A stretch of 64,000 nucleotides of DNA from Paracoccus litorisediminis (lineage in GTDB: Bacteria > Pseudomonadota > Alphaproteobacteria > Rhodobacterales > Rhodobacteraceae): NCBI RefSeq assembly GCF_009711205.1, contig NZ_WMIG01000020.1, forward strand, positions 19,781 through 83,780. Reading direction: 5' to 3'. Below, one piece after another: positions 25,276 to 34,193 of this stretch (position 1 is the first letter of the stretch; every line of letters starts with the position of its first letter). The notes beneath the pieces are model-generated. The model was not told the DNA's origin and did no database searches. It saw only the letters and a program-made list of their open reading frames with translations. The position numbers and the translations under genes were made by a program.

Positions 25276-26052
25276 ATGCCCAAGGATCTGATCTTGACCT
25301 CTGCGCGACTGGTGCTGGCCGCTTCGCTTTTCGCGACCGCACCCTATGGCCTCAGCTACGACCCAGCCAGCGGATTGATCGCGCTTGAGAAATCGTTGGC
25401 GATGGCGCGCGATGGAAATCGCGGCGGTGGCGACGATAACGGCGGCGACGATGACCATGGCCGCGGCGGTGACGACGACCGCGACGATGATCATTCCGGC
25501 GGGGATGATGACGACGACGATGATAACGGCGGCAGCGATGATCGCGGTGGCCGCGGTCGCGGTGGCGATGATGATCGCGGGCGGGGCGGTGATGACGACG
25601 GCGACGACGACCATTCCGGCAGGGATGATGTCGGCGACGACCGGGGTCGTGGACAGGCGCGGGGACGTGGCGATGACGACGATGGCGGCATCGAAGTCAC
25701 CCTAAGCGACGGCAGCCGGATCGAGATCGAGGATGGCCGGTTCGAGCGCAAGGACGCTTCTGGCCGCACCATCGAGGAACGCCCCGCCACGCGCCGCGAC
25801 TATGCCCGCCTGCAACAGGCTGGAACCGCCTCGGGTGGTGGTCGGATCGGGCCGAATGGCAGCATTCGGGGCGGCGGGACCGTGGCCAAGCTGGAAACCA
25901 ATGGCAGAAACATCGAGGTCACTTATAGCGACGGTTGGAAAGAGGAAATCGAGGCCGGCCGCTATGAGCTCAAGGACGCTTCGGGCCGCACGGTGATCCA
26001 GCGCCCGGCACGCCCCTCGGATCGGGCACGGCTGTTCGCCGCCGCACGCTAG
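25276..26052 (+). CDS. Exported Asp/Gly-rich protein with duplicated C-terminal motif
   Basis: A 258-residue protein with an N-terminal hydrophobic signal (about 8-25), a very acidic low-complexity tract of Asp, Gly and Arg (about 46-135, many DDD runs), and a C-terminal part holding two copies of a ~40-residue unit: IEVTLSDGSRIEIEDGRFE… near 138 and IEVTYSDGWKEEIEAGRYE… near 212, each followed by a KDASGRT segment. The acidic tract could bind calcium. I do not recognise a named family. Its TAG stop shares the palindrome CTAG with the convergent response regulator. Confidence 0.78.
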   Translation: MPKDLILTSARLVLAASLFATAPYGLSYDPASGLIALEKSLAMARDGNRGGGDDNGGDDDHGRGGDDDRDDDHSGGDDDDDDDNGGSDDRGGRGRGGDDDRGRGGDDDGDDDHSGRDDVGDDRGRGQARGRGDDDDGGIEVTLSDGSRIEIEDGRFERKDASGRTIEERPATRRDYARLQQAGTASGGGRIGPNGSIRGGGTVAKLETNGRNIEVTYSDGWKEEIEAGRYELKDASGRTVIQRPARPSDRARLFAAAR

Positions 26053-26696
26053 GGCTGGGACCAGCGGTCGCGCGCGATCAGCGCGGCCTCGGTCCGGTTC
26101 CGGACCTGTAGCTTCTGCAAGATGATGGTCATGTAATGCTTGACCGTCTTTTCCTGGAGGTCGAGCGCGCGCCCGACCTCCTTGTTGCTTTTGCCCTGAG
26201 CGACCAGGCGCAGGATCTCTTCCTCGCGCGCGGTCAGGGCATCGACCGGATCGCCATGGCCGGGTTTGACCGGCGCGGCGCGCAGCGCCTGCAGCACCTT
26301 CATCGCCAACCCCGGTGAGACGTAGCTGCGCCCGGCGGCCAGATCCTCGACTGCCGCGACCAGATCGCGCCCGCCGACCCCCTTCAGGATATAGCCGTCC
26401 GCCCCCGCCTTCAGCGCGCGAAAGACGCTGTCGTCATCCTCGGCCACGGTCAGCATGGCGACGACGGGCGGCTGATCCTGCTGCTTGATCTGCTCCAGCG
26501 CCCAGATCCCGCCATCGGGCATCGACAGGTCCAACAAGACCAGATCGGGGGCAAGGCTTGCCGCCAACTCGACCGCCTCGCGGCCGCTGGTGGCTTGCGC
26601 GATGACGCTGGTGCCGTCATGGCGGTCAAGGATGCCCGCGACACCTTCGCGAAACAGCGGATGGTCATCGGCGATCAACACGCGGATCGGGGTCAT
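26049..26696 (-). CDS. NarL/FixJ-family response regulator
   Basis: A 215-residue regulator: receiver domain with LIADDHPLFREGV, phosphoacceptor Asp in VLLDLSMPDGG (about 54), Lys in GYILKGVGG, and a C-terminal LuxR-type helix-turn-helix (LTAREEEILRLVAQGKSNKEVGRAL…). The ATG at 26696 overlaps the kinase stop (ATGA) and has GGAGAG upstream, so it is preferred to a GTG two codons earlier. It forms a two-component pair with the kinase encoded just upstream. Confidence 0.93.
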   Translation of the reverse strand: MTPIRVLIADDHPLFREGVAGILDRHDGTSVIAQATSGREAVELAASLAPDLVLLDLSMPDGGIWALEQIKQQDQPPVVAMLTVAEDDDSVFRALKAGADGYILKGVGGRDLVAAVEDLAAGRSYVSPGLAMKVLQALRAAPVKPGHGDPVDALTAREEEILRLVAQGKSNKEVGRALDLQEKTVKHYMTIILQKLQVRNRTEAALIARDRWSQP

Positions 26697-28084
26697 TTCC
26701 ACTCTCCGGAATCAAAGACCAGTTCCAGCAACCCGCCGCCCTCGGGGGCTTGCCCGGCGCGGAAACTGCCGCCAAGGCTTTCGACCCGGTCGCGCAGACC
26801 GGCAAGGCCAAGCCCCGCCGCGCCGGGATCAGAGGGGATGCCCGGCCCGGCATCTATCACCCGCAATTCAAGCCGCCGTTCCGACATGGTCAACCGCACG
26901 GCAAGCTCCTTAGCCCCGGCATGACGGGCGGCATTGTTCAGACCCTCCTGCACGAAGCGGTACAGACAGACATCCGCCGCGGGCGGCAGGTCGGGGGAAG
27001 TGTCGCCGTCGACCTCGAACAGGACCGGGTTTCCGGTGCGCAGGCGGTGTTCATCGACCGCCATTCGGGTGATCTGCGCGGGGGTTTTGCCCGCAATCTC
27101 GGGCAGGGCCAAACCGCGAGAGATCGCCCGGATTTCCGTCATCGCCCCGGCAAGCGCCTGCTCGACGGCGGCGATTTCGGCAGCATCCGTGGGGCTGGCC
27201 TGACGCTCGCGCAGCCCATCCAGATGTAGCGCGGCAAAGGCCAGTTGCTGGGCCGGACCGTCGTGCAGATCAGCCCCGATCCGGCGCAGCGAATGTTCGG
27301 TGGCATCCGCCGCCCGCCCGGCCGCGTCGCGCACCTGATCGCGCAGGCGACGGTTGCGCTGTGCCATCGTCTGCAGCTCCGCGAATTGCTTGGACAGACG
27401 ATCCTGCTGGCGCTGGATCATGTGGCTGGCGCGCAGGACGATCAGGTAAAGCACCAGCCCAAGCCCGGCGATCACCCCGGCGACGGCCAGCCGCGTATCA
27501 CGCCGCGCGGCGGCAAGGTCGACCTCAAGCTGTTCGTGGAATTCGTAGAACTCGGCCACGGCAATGACCTCGCCGGTATAATCCTTGCGGATCGGGCTGT
27601 AGATTTCCAGAAGCGGCACGCCAAAGGCACGCTCGGCGCGGTCCTCTTCATCTGAATGCGAAGAAAACTCGGCCGCGACCTCGCCGTGCAGGGCGCGGGT
27701 CAGGCTGTCCGACACCGGAAAGGTCCGCCCGATCAGCGCGGGATCCGAGGCCTGGGCAATCAGCCCACCGGGCTTCCAGATCTTGTAGGACAGGACCCGG
27801 TCGGCAAGCGGCGTGTTCAGGAAGATTTCGTCCAGCGCCTGCTGCGCACCGGGGCCAAGCCGGTCCTGCGTGGCCAGATCCTGCGCCAAAGGCGACAGCA
27901 CGCTGTCCATGAACAGGGCGGTCGAGTTCGCGGAATTGCTGACGACATTCGCCTCGATCCGGCGGGTAATGAAGCTGCTGATCAGCAGCGCGGCAAGGAT
28001 CAGGACAATCCCACTGGCCAGCGCATAGCGCGTGGCCAGCGTCGCACCCTTGCAGCTTATGCGTGTCGTGGCATCCGCGCTCAT
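26693..28084 (-). CDS. NarX-like sensor histidine kinase (HisKA_3)
   Basis: A 463-residue membrane kinase. A first helix (about 16-39) and a second (about 200-222) flank a periplasmic sensor of about 160 residues (…LGPGAQQALDEIFLNTPL…). After a coiled-coil region comes the HisKA_3 dimerisation box with the phosphorylated His in RIGADLHDGPAQQLA (about 274), then a HATPase_c domain with the N box FVQEGLNNAARHAG and G boxes DAGPGIP and GLGLAGLRDRV. It is translationally coupled to the NarL-type regulator. The signal is unknown. Confidence 0.92.
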   Translation of the reverse strand: MSADATTRISCKGATLATRYALASGIVLILAALLISSFITRRIEANVVSNSANSTALFMDSVLSPLAQDLATQDRLGPGAQQALDEIFLNTPLADRVLSYKIWKPGGLIAQASDPALIGRTFPVSDSLTRALHGEVAAEFSSHSDEEDRAERAFGVPLLEIYSPIRKDYTGEVIAVAEFYEFHEQLEVDLAAARRDTRLAVAGVIAGLGLVLYLIVLRASHMIQRQQDRLSKQFAELQTMAQRNRRLRDQVRDAAGRAADATEHSLRRIGADLHDGPAQQLAFAALHLDGLRERQASPTDAAEIAAVEQALAGAMTEIRAISRGLALPEIAGKTPAQITRMAVDEHRLRTGNPVLFEVDGDTSPDLPPAADVCLYRFVQEGLNNAARHAGAKELAVRLTMSERRLELRVIDAGPGIPSDPGAAGLGLAGLRDRVESLGGSFRAGQAPEGGGLLELVFDSGEWK

Positions 28085-28175
28085 GCCGCCAATATGCGTC
28101 AGAAATTGCTTTGGGGATATGGGCAGATCGCTGTTGTGCAGCCTGTAAGGACCGGAAAAATCACGGCGATGAGGA

Positions 28176-28198
28176 CCACCCGGCTTGCGACCGGGTGG
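28176..28198 (-). terminator. Terminator-like hairpin after the MhqD-like gene
   Basis: Perfect 8-bp stem (CCACCCGG / CCGGGTGG) with a 7-base loop, 7 bases after the stop of the minus-strand hydrolase. The T run (ATTTTT) lies about 15 bases beyond the stem, so the call is moderate. Confidence 0.55.
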
Positions 28199-28204
28199 CT
28201 TGGT

Positions 28205-28807
28205 TCAGGCAAAGAAGCCGCGCAGGGCTTCCAGTTCATCCGGGCGGATCTCATGACCGCCATCATGCAGATGCAGATCGATCGCAGCGCCCTGCTCCTT
28301 CAGGTAGTCGGCAAGGGCATTGGTCAGGGGCAGCGGCGAAATCGGGTCGCGCCTGCCCGCTGTGATCAGCACCCGGCGACCCGAAAGACCCGGCTGTGGG
28401 TCTGGACGGAACGGGATCAACGGGTGCATCAGCACGGCGCGATCAAACAGATCGGGTTGCTTGAACAGCACCGAGGCAAGGATATTCGCGCCGTTCGAAT
28501 AGCCCAGACCCCAGATGGGCACGCCGGGATTGGCCTCGCGATGGGCGGCGACGAAATCCGCCATCTTCGTTGTCCGCTGGGCAAGGTCCGCCATGTCATA
28601 GACGCCCTCGCCGGTGCGACGAAAGAAGCGGTTCGCGCCATGTTCCGACACGTCTCCGCGCGGCGAAACGATGCCCGCATCGGGCAGTATCCGCGCGATC
28701 AGGCCGGGGAACTGGTGTTCATCCCCGCCGGTGCCGTGAAAGGCCAGGATCAGCGGCTGACCCTTGGCCGGGGCCTTGGCAAAATGGTGATAGCTGTGAA
28801 TGCTCAT
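28205..28807 (-). CDS. Alpha/beta hydrolase, MhqD/carboxylesterase-like
   Basis: A 200-residue single-domain hydrolase of the phospholipase/carboxylesterase type: FHGTGGDEHQF (oxyanion), nucleophile Ser in GLGYSNGANI (about 104), Asp in AGRRDPISPL and His in LHDGGHEI. Size and motifs match MhqD-like proteins. It follows the ring-cleaving dioxygenase-like gene by 45 bases on the same strand, the same pairing seen in hydroquinone/quinone-resistance loci of other bacteria, so a role in detoxifying quinones or related electrophiles is inferred. Confidence 0.86.
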   Translation of the reverse strand: MSIHSYHHFAKAPAKGQPLILAFHGTGGDEHQFPGLIARILPDAGIVSPRGDVSEHGANRFFRRTGEGVYDMADLAQRTTKMADFVAAHREANPGVPIWGLGYSNGANILASVLFKQPDLFDRAVLMHPLIPFRPDPQPGLSGRRVLITAGRRDPISPLPLTNALADYLKEQGAAIDLHLHDGGHEIRPDELEALRGFFA

Positions 28808-28852
28808 CTTGTCCTCCTTTCAAGCGGCGGCACGGGGCCGCCGCTGCTGGGG

Positions 28853-29782
28853 TCAATCATTGATCGGGGGCAGAATGCGCTCGATCTCGGCGCGCAGATG
28901 TTCGTGCTGATGCGGGATGCGCAGGGCCTCGCCCAGATGGGCGGTGTCCTCGTCACGGTCGAAGCCGGGCTCATTCGTCGCGATCTCGAACAGCACGCCG
29001 CCGGGGGTGCGGAAATAGATCGCCCAGAAATAGTCGCGGTCGATCACCGGCGTCACGTGATAGCCGGTATCCATCAGCGCCTTGCGCACCTCAAGCTGGG
29101 CGGCGCGGTTCTCGACCGCGAAGGCCACGTGATGGACCGAACCAGCACCCTGACGGGCCTGCGCGGCATCGGGCAGGGTCTCAAGATCGACGAAATCCGC
29201 GCCATTGCCATCACGCACCGTAAAGCGGGTGACGTTGCCCTGCTGGTCCACGGGCTCATAGTTCATGAACTTCAGCAGCTCGGCCGTGGCACCCTTGTCG
29301 CGCAGACGCATGCTGACGCCGTGGAAGCCCTGAATGCCCTCATCCGTGGGAACGCTACCGGCAAAAGCGGCGCGGGGGTCGCCGTCCTTTTCGACCAGCG
29401 CGAAACCGTCGCCATCGGGACCGGCAAAGCGCAGACGCTTCTCGCCAAACAGTTCCTCGTCCTTCAACCCCTTTACGCCCTGTGCCGCCAGATGGGCTTT
29501 CCAGAAGCCAAGGCTGTCCTTCGGCACGGTGAACAGGGTGTCACCCACCTCACCCGAGCCGGGGCGGCCGCGGACGATATGCGGGAAGGGGAAATAGGTC
29601 ATGACCGAGCCGGGCGTGCCGACCTCATCGCCGTAATACAGGTGATAAACGTCGGGGGAGTCGAAGTTCACGGTCTTCTTGACCCGGCGCAGACCCAGCG
29701 TCCCGGTAAAGAAGCTGTTGTTTTCCTGGGCATCAGCCGCCATCGAGGTGACGTGGTGCAGGCCCTTGATCTGATGCAGCAT
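28853..29782 (-). CDS. Ring-cleaving dioxygenase-like VOC protein (MhqO/MhqA type)
   Basis: A 309-residue protein of four VOC modules. It starts MLHQIKGLHHVTSMA, with the first metal His in HHVT; HHVAFAVEN (about 220) and LFEIATNEPGF (about 270) supply the second-domain His and Glu. The frame runs to 30001, but the ATG at 29782 has GGAGAG upstream and matches the family. Such proteins are annotated as hydroquinone-type dioxygenases. It is co-directional with an MhqD-like hydrolase and divergent from a LysR gene, which probably controls both. Confidence 0.9.
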   Translation of the reverse strand: MLHQIKGLHHVTSMAADAQENNSFFTGTLGLRRVKKTVNFDSPDVYHLYYGDEVGTPGSVMTYFPFPHIVRGRPGSGEVGDTLFTVPKDSLGFWKAHLAAQGVKGLKDEELFGEKRLRFAGPDGDGFALVEKDGDPRAAFAGSVPTDEGIQGFHGVSMRLRDKGATAELLKFMNYEPVDQQGNVTRFTVRDGNGADFVDLETLPDAAQARQGAGSVHHVAFAVENRAAQLEVRKALMDTGYHVTPVIDRDYFWAIYFRTPGGVLFEIATNEPGFDRDEDTAHLGEALRIPHQHEHLRAEIERILPPIND

Positions 29783-29880
29783 GATTGTCTCTCCTGTTCG
29801 GGCGGGTCGATCCGCGCCCTTGTCGAGAGCAAAGATGGCCCCATTTGCCATTGCAGAGAATACACGTAAAATAGCATTAT

Positions 29881-29901
29881 TTATTTCAGATTGAGAAATA
29901 A
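29881..29901. promoter_or_regulatory. Perfect LysR-type dyad overlapping the LysR start codon
   Basis: TTATTTC and GAAATAA form perfect 7-bp arms around a 7-base centre (T-N11-A form). It lies in the 118-base divergent region, 99 bases from the mhqO-like ATG, and its last base is the first base of the LysR ATG. It is a good candidate for the autoregulatory operator. Binding is inferred. Confidence 0.6.
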
Positions 29902-30800
29902 TGGGCGAACTTGAATCGATCCGGATCTTTCTTGAAGTGGCCCGACAGCGCAGCTTTTCCGGGGCCGCGCGGACATTGGGGATTGCTCCTGCGGCAGTCA
30001 CACGGGCGGTCGCGGCGCTGGAGGACGGGTTGGGCGCGCAATTGCTGGTGCGGACGACGCGGGCGGTGTCGCTGACGGCGGCAGGGGCGCTTTACGCGGC
30101 CCGCGTGTCGCCTTTGACCGAGGGGCTGACTGAGGCCGCCGAGGAAATGCGCGAACGGCAGGGTGAACTCAGCGGCCTCTTGCGGATCAGCGCGCCGCTG
30201 TCGCTGGGGGCGCAGGTGCTGCCCAGCGTGCTGTCGCAATTCGCGGCGATCCATCCCCGAACCCATGTCGAGGTCAGCCTGACCGACCGCTTGATCGACA
30301 TCGTGGCCGAGGATGTCGATGTCGCCATCCGCATCTCGGGGGCGCCGTCGGACAAGTCGACGATCTGGCGCAAGATATGCCTTGTGCCGCGCCTGCTGGT
30401 CGCCGCGCCGGACTATCTGGCGCGGCAGGGAGTTCCGCAAGCGCCCGAGGACCTGTTGGCCCATGACTGCCTAAGCTATGCCAGCAGCGCGGCGGGCGAA
30501 AACTGGCTGCTGACGAGTGGCAAAAGACAGCACCAGATCCGCACCAAGGGGCGCTTCCAGTCAAACAATGGCGAGTTGCTGGCCCAACTGGCCGTCAATG
30601 GCGAGGGTATCGTGATGCTGCCGCAGTTCATGCTGCGCGCGGCGCTAAAGGCCGGGGCGCTGGTTCCCGTACTGCCCGACTGGCAACCGCCCGAGCTTTG
30701 GCTGACGCTGTATTACCCGCCCTATGAGCGCCTGCCGTTGCGGGTCGCCACCTTCTCGGATTTTTTCGAAAGCCGGGTCCGGGAAAGCTGGCAGATCTAG
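29901..30800 (+). CDS. LysR-family transcriptional regulator (divergent from mhqO/mhqD-like genes)
   Basis: A 299-residue regulator with an N-terminal helix-turn-helix (SIRIFLEVARQRSFSGAARTLGIAPAAVTRA is the expected pattern, residues about 5-36, shown here by FSGAARTLGIAPAAVTRAV) and a periplasmic-binding-fold effector domain beginning LLRISAPLSLG near 93. It belongs to the CrgA/DsdC-like branch by this pattern (VDVAIRISGAP). It is divergent from the ring-cleaving dioxygenase gene and carries a perfect dyad over its start codon. Its stop overlaps the convergent methyltransferase stop at a CTAG. Confidence 0.9.
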   Translation: MGELESIRIFLEVARQRSFSGAARTLGIAPAAVTRAVAALEDGLGAQLLVRTTRAVSLTAAGALYAARVSPLTEGLTEAAEEMRERQGELSGLLRISAPLSLGAQVLPSVLSQFAAIHPRTHVEVSLTDRLIDIVAEDVDVAIRISGAPSDKSTIWRKICLVPRLLVAAPDYLARQGVPQAPEDLLAHDCLSYASSAAGENWLLTSGKRQHQIRTKGRFQSNNGELLAQLAVNGEGIVMLPQFMLRAALKAGALVPVLPDWQPPELWLTLYYPPYERLPLRVATFSDFFESRVRESWQI

Positions 30801-31621
30801 CCCGCGCTGTTTTTCCGCGTGTCGGGCACCGTGCCGCGACATGCGACGGCCGTGCTGGCAAAGGATCGCGGCCCATCTGCTTGCCCGGCCTCATAGGCAT
30901 CGCGGACCGCGGCGTCCGTCCGCGCCCGCTCGGCGGGGTCAAGGCCGGTCATGTACTGCCCCAGAGGGCCTTCGCCAGCGGCGATCGGGGCCCAGTAATC
31001 GTCGAAATTCCGGTAATCCATGCGAATGGTCAGCTGGGTTTCATGAATGTCGACAAGTCCGGCCTCGGCAAAGGCACGTCCCAATTCGCCGGGCTGCATC
31101 ATGGGCTGCCAGCAGTATTTCCCGCGCAACTGGCGCCCGCTTTCACCCATCATTGCGACGGTGTCGATCACCATCCGCATCGCCGCCATACCACCCAGAT
31201 GATCCCAAACCGTGGCGGCAACCACCCCTCCGGGCCGCACGACGCGGCGCATTTCGGCCACGGCCTTGCCCGTCTCGGGGACGAAATGCAGGACCAGCAG
31301 CGCCAATGCGCGGTCAAAACTCGCGTCATCGAAGGGCAGGGCGCAGGCGTCGGCCTGCGTGATCGTGACATGGGAATAGGTGTTTCGCTGCTGCGCGGCG
31401 GCGACAAAGACCGGGGAAAAGTCGATGGCCGCGATCTGGCCAAGATCGGCATGTTCGGCCAGTTCAAAGGTCAGGCTGCCGGTGCCGCAGCCGACATCCA
31501 GCACCTTTTCGCCTTTTTCAATGCCCGCGAAATTGATGAACAGGGGCGCGAGCCGCCGGCTCCAGCGGCCCATCAACTGTTCATAGCCGGCTGCCTGATG
31601 GACGTTGAAGCTAGACGTCAT
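30797..31621 (-). CDS. Class I SAM-dependent methyltransferase
   Basis: About 274 residues. SAM-binding motif I is VLDVGCGTGSLT (about 41-52), with the acidic end of strand 2 in AIDFSP, motif II ADACALPFDDASFD near 95 and motif III-like MRRVVRPGGVVAATVWD near 128. These fit the UbiE/Methyltransf_11 group. MTSSFN at 31621 is preferred; MEAAM at 31633 is possible. It lies downstream of corA on the same strand (47-71 bases). The substrate is unknown. Confidence 0.85.
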   Translation of the reverse strand: MTSSFNVHQAAGYEQLMGRWSRRLAPLFINFAGIEKGEKVLDVGCGTGSLTFELAEHADLGQIAAIDFSPVFVAAAQQRNTYSHVTITQADACALPFDDASFDRALALLVLHFVPETGKAVAEMRRVVRPGGVVAATVWDHLGGMAAMRMVIDTVAMMGESGRQLRGKYCWQPMMQPGELGRAFAEAGLVDIHETQLTIRMDYRNFDDYWAPIAAGEGPLGQYMTGLDPAERARTDAAVRDAYEAGQADGPRSFASTAVACRGTVPDTRKNSAG

Positions 31622-31692
31622 CGCTGCCTCCAACCCGTCAACAGGGCAATTCTACTCCGCCAGCCCGATTGCGCCAAGGATTCGGGCGGCAG

Positions 31693-32646
31693 CTACAGCC
31701 AGCCGCGCCGCTTGAAGACCAGATAGGTCACCACAGCGGAAAGGATCATGATCCCGATGGCCAGCGGATAGCCGTAGCTCCAGTGCAGTTCGGGCATGAC
31801 ATCGAAGTTCATCCCATACATCGAGGCAACCAGCGTCGGCGGCAGAAAGATCACCGCCGCGACCGAGAAAATCTTGATGATGCCGTTCTGCTCGATATTG
31901 ATCAGGCCCAGCGTGGCGTCGAGCAGGAAGGTGATCTTCTGCGTCATGTAATCCGCGTGATCGGTAAGCGAACGGATATCGGCGACCAGGGCCTTGGCCT
32001 GTTCATGCACGGCCTTGTCGGTCCCGCCAAGTTTCGGGCGAAGATAGCCAAGCACCCGCTCCAGCGTGACCAGACTGTCGCGGATATTCGAGGTCAGGTC
32101 GCCCTTGCGCCCGATTTCCTGAAGCGTCGCCTTGTAATTCGCATCCTGACGCGCGGGGTCATTCTGCCCGAACACCCGGCGCGAGATGCCGTCAAGTTCG
32201 CGCCCGGCGCGTTCGAGGATATCGGCAAGGCGGTCGACCACGGCCTCAAGTAGCCCCAGCATGATCGCCTCGCCACAGGTCAGGCCAAGTGCCACCTTCT
32301 CGGCGCGTTGCGGAAACAGACTGAAGACCCGCGGTTCGGTGTAGCGGATGGTGACCAGCCGGTGGTCGCACAGGATGAAGGTCACCGGCTCGATCACCGC
32401 ATCGTCGCCATCGGTATGCGAGGGGATCAGCGCGGTCATGAAATGCCCGCCATCCTCGGAGTAAAGCCGAGAGGAGACCTCGATTTCCTGCATGTCCTCG
32501 TGGGTCGGAAGCTCAAGCCCCAGAAGGGCTTCAAGGCCAAGCTCCTCCTCCCGCGTTGGGTTCAGCAGATCCCACCACACGATTTGCGCGGCATCGGCCG
32601 CAACGGGCTGCAAGCGGTCATTCCGAAGCTCATAGGCGTGCAACAT
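31693..32646 (-). CDS. corA: CorA magnesium/divalent-cation channel
   Basis: A 317-residue CorA-family protein. A large cytoplasmic alpha/beta funnel domain is followed by a long helix and two C-terminal membrane helices. The selectivity signature YGMNF is followed by MPELHWSYGYP, the usual periplasmic MPEL loop. The tail is basic (FKRRGWL). The frame extends to 32790, but the ATG at 32646 has GGAGAAAG upstream. It is divergent from the thpR-like gene. Confidence 0.93.
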   Translation of the reverse strand: MLHAYELRNDRLQPVAADAAQIVWWDLLNPTREEELGLEALLGLELPTHEDMQEIEVSSRLYSEDGGHFMTALIPSHTDGDDAVIEPVTFILCDHRLVTIRYTEPRVFSLFPQRAEKVALGLTCGEAIMLGLLEAVVDRLADILERAGRELDGISRRVFGQNDPARQDANYKATLQEIGRKGDLTSNIRDSLVTLERVLGYLRPKLGGTDKAVHEQAKALVADIRSLTDHADYMTQKITFLLDATLGLINIEQNGIIKIFSVAAVIFLPPTLVASMYGMNFDVMPELHWSYGYPLAIGIMILSAVVTYLVFKRRGWL

Positions 32647-32788
32647 GCGGCTTTCTCCTTGCATCGCCGGATAAGGCCAGTTCGGTATTGTCACGGAAAA
32701 AGCAGGGCGGCTCAAGCGGCTGCGGGTGTAGATTTCCGTTGCGCGCGCCGTTGCCTGAATCCAGCGGATCGGGAATGATGGGCGGGTC

Positions 32789-33382
32789 ATGGCCTATCCC
32801 CGCAACGCCTCGCCATCGCATTTCTTCTTTTACGCGGCCCGACCGCCTGATGCCGTCGCGGATCAGATGGCCGAGGTCTGGCAGCTTTTCGGCACGGGCG
32901 ACAAGCTGCGCCGCGACAAGCTGCACATGACGCTTCTGCCGGTCACCGATGTCGCAGAAGTCCCCGAGGGGATGGTCGAGCTGCTTCTTGCTGCCGGTGC
33001 GACGGTTCGCCAGCCCTCTTTCGAGATGGAGCTGGACCGCCTCGTCACATGGCATCATGGCCGTGGGCACAACAATCCGCTGGTCCTGACCACTGCGACG
33101 GGTCGCAGTGCGGGTGCCGAGGCCGTCGTCCGTGCCCTGAATTCCGCACTGCCGCAGGATTTGCACTGGCCGCAATGGCGTCTCGTGCCGCATGTCACGC
33201 TGGCCTATGGCAAGGGTTTTGCCGAGGACTTGATCCTGCCCCGGCCCATTCGCTGGCACGTCGACAGCTTCAACCTGACCGAAAGCCTGCGGGGCAAGGG
33301 CCGCCACATTCCCCTTGGGACTTGGCAGCTGGGCGGTGCTGGTGCCGAGCAACTTGATCTTGGGCTTGACCCGAGGCCCTGA
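32789..33382 (+). CDS. thpR: RNA 2',3'-cyclic phosphodiesterase (2'-5' RNA ligase family)
   Basis: A 197-residue member of the 2H phosphoesterase superfamily with two HxT motifs: LHMTLLP (about 46) and PHVTLAYG (about 137). Length and spacing match ThpR/LigT proteins, which hydrolyse 2',3'-cyclic phosphate ends of RNA. The start is an ATG preceded by GGGCGGG. No RNA-repair partner is adjacent; the neighbours are corA (divergent) and a convergent FkbM methyltransferase. Confidence 0.87.
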   Translation: MAYPRNASPSHFFFYAARPPDAVADQMAEVWQLFGTGDKLRRDKLHMTLLPVTDVAEVPEGMVELLLAAGATVRQPSFEMELDRLVTWHHGRGHNNPLVLTTATGRSAGAEAVVRALNSALPQDLHWPQWRLVPHVTLAYGKGFAEDLILPRPIRWHVDSFNLTESLRGKGRHIPLGTWQLGGAGAEQLDLGLDPRP

Positions 33383-33415
33383 CCCGACACGGGGTTTCCC
33401 TGCCAATCGGTCCTG

Positions 33416-34126
33416 TTACAGGTCGTCGGGGCAGTAGCTGCGGACCACGCCGTCGTCGCGGGTGAAAAGCACGCAGGGACCGGAAGAGTTGCGCGGGTCG
33501 TAGATGAAGCCACGCTCGGTCATGGTGCGGAAGATGTCGTGGACGCCGGCAAGACCATAAAGATGGTCGTGCAGCTCCAGGAAAATACGCTCGACCCCGT
33601 CCAACGCGGCACTGCCCAGCAGCTCACGCTCGGCGCCTTCGATATCCATGACCAGAACATTGATGCGGTTCCGCACCAGAAAATCGTCGATATTCTGGGA
33701 GGGCAGCGAGATCACGTCCTCATAAGGACCCTGGCTTTCGAGCATCGACGACATCCAGAAATCCCGGCGGATATAGAAGGAATGCGTCTCGGGTTGCCCG
33801 GCGGTCATCAGGCCGTGGTTGAACGTGACGTTCTTGATGCCGTTGGCCGCGGCAACGCGCCTGGCCAGTGCAACGGTGTGCGGATTGGCGTCGTAGGACC
33901 AGATCGTGACGCCCTCGGTCTTGGCCATTACGGCGGTGATGACGCCGATGCCCGAGCCAAGTTCAAGCACGCGGTCGCCCGCGCGCAGCAGGCGGCGGGC
34001 CTGTCGCGCCTCCTTGGCTTCATAGCTACCGGTGATGAGGGATTGCCAGATCACCGGCGAGACATCCTCGGCAGTAAGGGGCAGATCGATGCCGTGAATG
34101 GTCAGTTCCTGAGCCGTGGTGGTCAT
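33416..34126 (-). CDS. FkbM-family methyltransferase
   Basis: A 236-residue SAM-dependent methyltransferase of the FkbM type. Motif I is VLELGSGIGVITAVMA (about 52-67), followed by YDANPHTVALA, and the family signature DDFLVRNRINVLVMDIEGAERELL (about 148-171, with DIEGAE central). Such enzymes methylate hydroxyl groups of sugars or small molecules. It lies 67 bases after the GGDEF-EAL gene on the same strand. The acceptor is unknown. Confidence 0.87.
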   Translation of the reverse strand: MTTTAQELTIHGIDLPLTAEDVSPVIWQSLITGSYEAKEARQARRLLRAGDRVLELGSGIGVITAVMAKTEGVTIWSYDANPHTVALARRVAAANGIKNVTFNHGLMTAGQPETHSFYIRRDFWMSSMLESQGPYEDVISLPSQNIDDFLVRNRINVLVMDIEGAERELLGSAALDGVERIFLELHDHLYGLAGVHDIFRTMTERGFIYDPRNSSGPCVLFTRDDGVVRSYCPDDL

Positions 34127-34193
34127 GAAGGCCTCGCCCGCCGTGATGAAATGCTGCCTGGTTCAATCGGATGGATGGTTATGACAGCATCAC

